Shown in pieces: positions 63,277 to 64,000 of a stretch of 64,000 nt of DNA. Within the stretch, counting starts at the first letter, position 1. Each line of letters starts with the position of its first letter. The notes below the pieces were generated by a model. The model was given only the letters and a program-made list of their open reading frames with translations, did no database searches and was not told the origin of the DNA. Origin of the DNA: Salipiger bermudensis (GTDB lineage Bacteria > Pseudomonadota > Alphaproteobacteria > Rhodobacterales > Rhodobacteraceae); contig NZ_JAHVIA010000005.1 of assembly GCF_019801965.1 (NCBI RefSeq), positions 372,001-436,000 of the forward strand, in the 5' to 3' direction. The position numbers and the translations under genes are program-made.

Positions 63277-63549
63277 GCGTGTCTCTGAACTCCCGGCTGT
63301 CGGTGCAACACTGGGTCTCCTATCAACAAAAATCAAGGCACCGGAAGCGCTACCAAAGGCCACGGCGGGCCGCGTCAATGTCATGGAACCTAAAGCCTGC
63401 GCAACAGCTTTTGTGTCCCGGAAAGGCAGGTTTGCAACCTGGACAACAGGCCTTGCCCGCAGCGGGCGCCGAGACGCACGCGACGGCCCGGCTGCAGCGC
63501 GCGTGGGCGCCCCGGCCCGGGGGCGAAAGGCCGCAACGCCCCGGCGGGC

Positions 63550-64000
63550 TCAGGCCTCGTCGGGATCGTCTGCCCCTGACATCAGCTTCGACAGGTCCGT
63601 CGCCGCGGCGCGCAGCGGGGCCAGGAAGCCCAGCGCCCTGTCGATGTCGAAGCGCTGAACCGGCGCGTGAAACGACAGCGTCGCCATCAGGCGGCCGTTG
63701 CAATCGGGGATCGGCACCGCGAGCGCGATCATATCCTGCATGAACTCCTCGCGGTCGAGCGCGTAGCCGTTGCGGCGGACTGCATCGAGTTCATGCAGGA
63801 CGGCCGCGGCATCGGTCAGGGTGTTCGGCGTGCGGGCGACGAGATCGGTCGCCTCGAGGTAGCGCTCGAGATGGTTGCTGGCGAGCGAGCTGAGATACAT
63901 CTTGCCGCTGGCGGTGCAGTAGAACGGCACGCTGGTCCCGATCGGCAGCTGGATGCGCAAGGGCCACTCGGTCTCGACCCGCTCGACATAGGTCATGGCG
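63550..64000 (-). CDS. IclR-family regulator, C-terminal part (cut by window edge)
   Basis: Only the effector domain is present, reading in from the right edge on the minus strand: QLPIGTSVPFYCTASGKMYLSSL and a late IALAVPIPDCNGRLMATLSFHAPVQRF are typical IclR ligand-domain blocks. The helix-turn-helix lies outside the window. The internal ATG at 63996 is not the start. Its target genes cannot be seen. Confidence 0.85.
   Translation of the reverse strand, partial: AMTYVERVETEWPLRIQLPIGTSVPFYCTASGKMYLSSLASNHLERYLEATDLVARTPNTLTDAAAVLHELDAVRRNGYALDREEFMQDMIALAVPIPDCNGRLMATLSFHAPVQRFDIDRALGFLAPLRAAATDLSKLMSGADDPDEA

Overview
The window comes from a GC-rich alphaproteobacterium of the Roseobacter/Rhodobacteraceae type. 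The evidence is the very high GC content, the many TRAP and ABC solute importers with periplasmic binding proteins, choline-O-sulfate use, a bacteriophytochrome with heme oxygenase, a small DUF1127 protein, and tightly overlapping operons (ATGA, TAATG and TGATG junctions). No rRNA, tRNA, CRISPR array, transposase, integrase or replication origin was recognised. It reads as ordinary chromosomal (or chromid) sequence.

Layout. 1-1035 (minus): partial coiled-coil protein of unknown function. 1456-7801 (minus): compact seven-gene operon NUDIX, PhoU-APH kinase fusion, ATP-grasp, HprK-related kinase B, histidine phosphatase, metallophosphatase, amphi-Trp protein. It matches the uncharacterised 'GAK system' as I remember those family names. 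8007-11715 (minus): TAXI-TRAP importer, divergent from hutG-hutF-iclR (11851-14864). 15198-20479: ugpBAEC glycerol-3-phosphate importer plus an EEP phosphodiesterase, behind a Pho-box-like site. 20524-21981: DUF2252 protein. 22320-25311: TRAP importer of unknown substrate. 26249-32595 (minus): TRAP importer plus diaminopropionate ammonia-lyase, a Zn-dependent amidase and a nitrilase-family hydrolase, with a divergent RpiR regulator (32696-33553) and a perfect palindromic operator. 34633-38951: ROK regulator and the frcBCA sugar ABC importer. 39039-43896: M29 aminopeptidase, GH25 muramidase, fabI, ackA, DUF1127.

44165-48061: heme oxygenase, bacteriophytochrome (PAS-GAF-PHY-HWE kinase-receiver) and a PAS protein, behind a sigma-EcfG-like promoter. 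48083-48886: outer-membrane barrel. 49223-50404: CofD-like protein of the GAK type, about 42 kb from the kinase/ATP-grasp operon. 50612-52174: D-aminopeptidase. 52251-60452: betICBA divergent from choXWV. 60537-63276 (minus): CYTH, ParA-like ATPase and CHAD in one overlapping operon. 63550-64000: partial IclR regulator.

Two themes stand out. First, three poorly understood groups of genes probably linked to phosphate or phosphoryl transfer lie in one 63-kb stretch: the GAK-like operon with its distant CofD-like member, the CYTH-ParA-CHAD operon (both CYTH and CHAD are polyphosphate-related families), and DUF2252 beside ugp. Second, five importer operons carry a strong hairpin without a U-tract just after the binding-protein gene. 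All family assignments are by eye from motifs; none was checked by database search.
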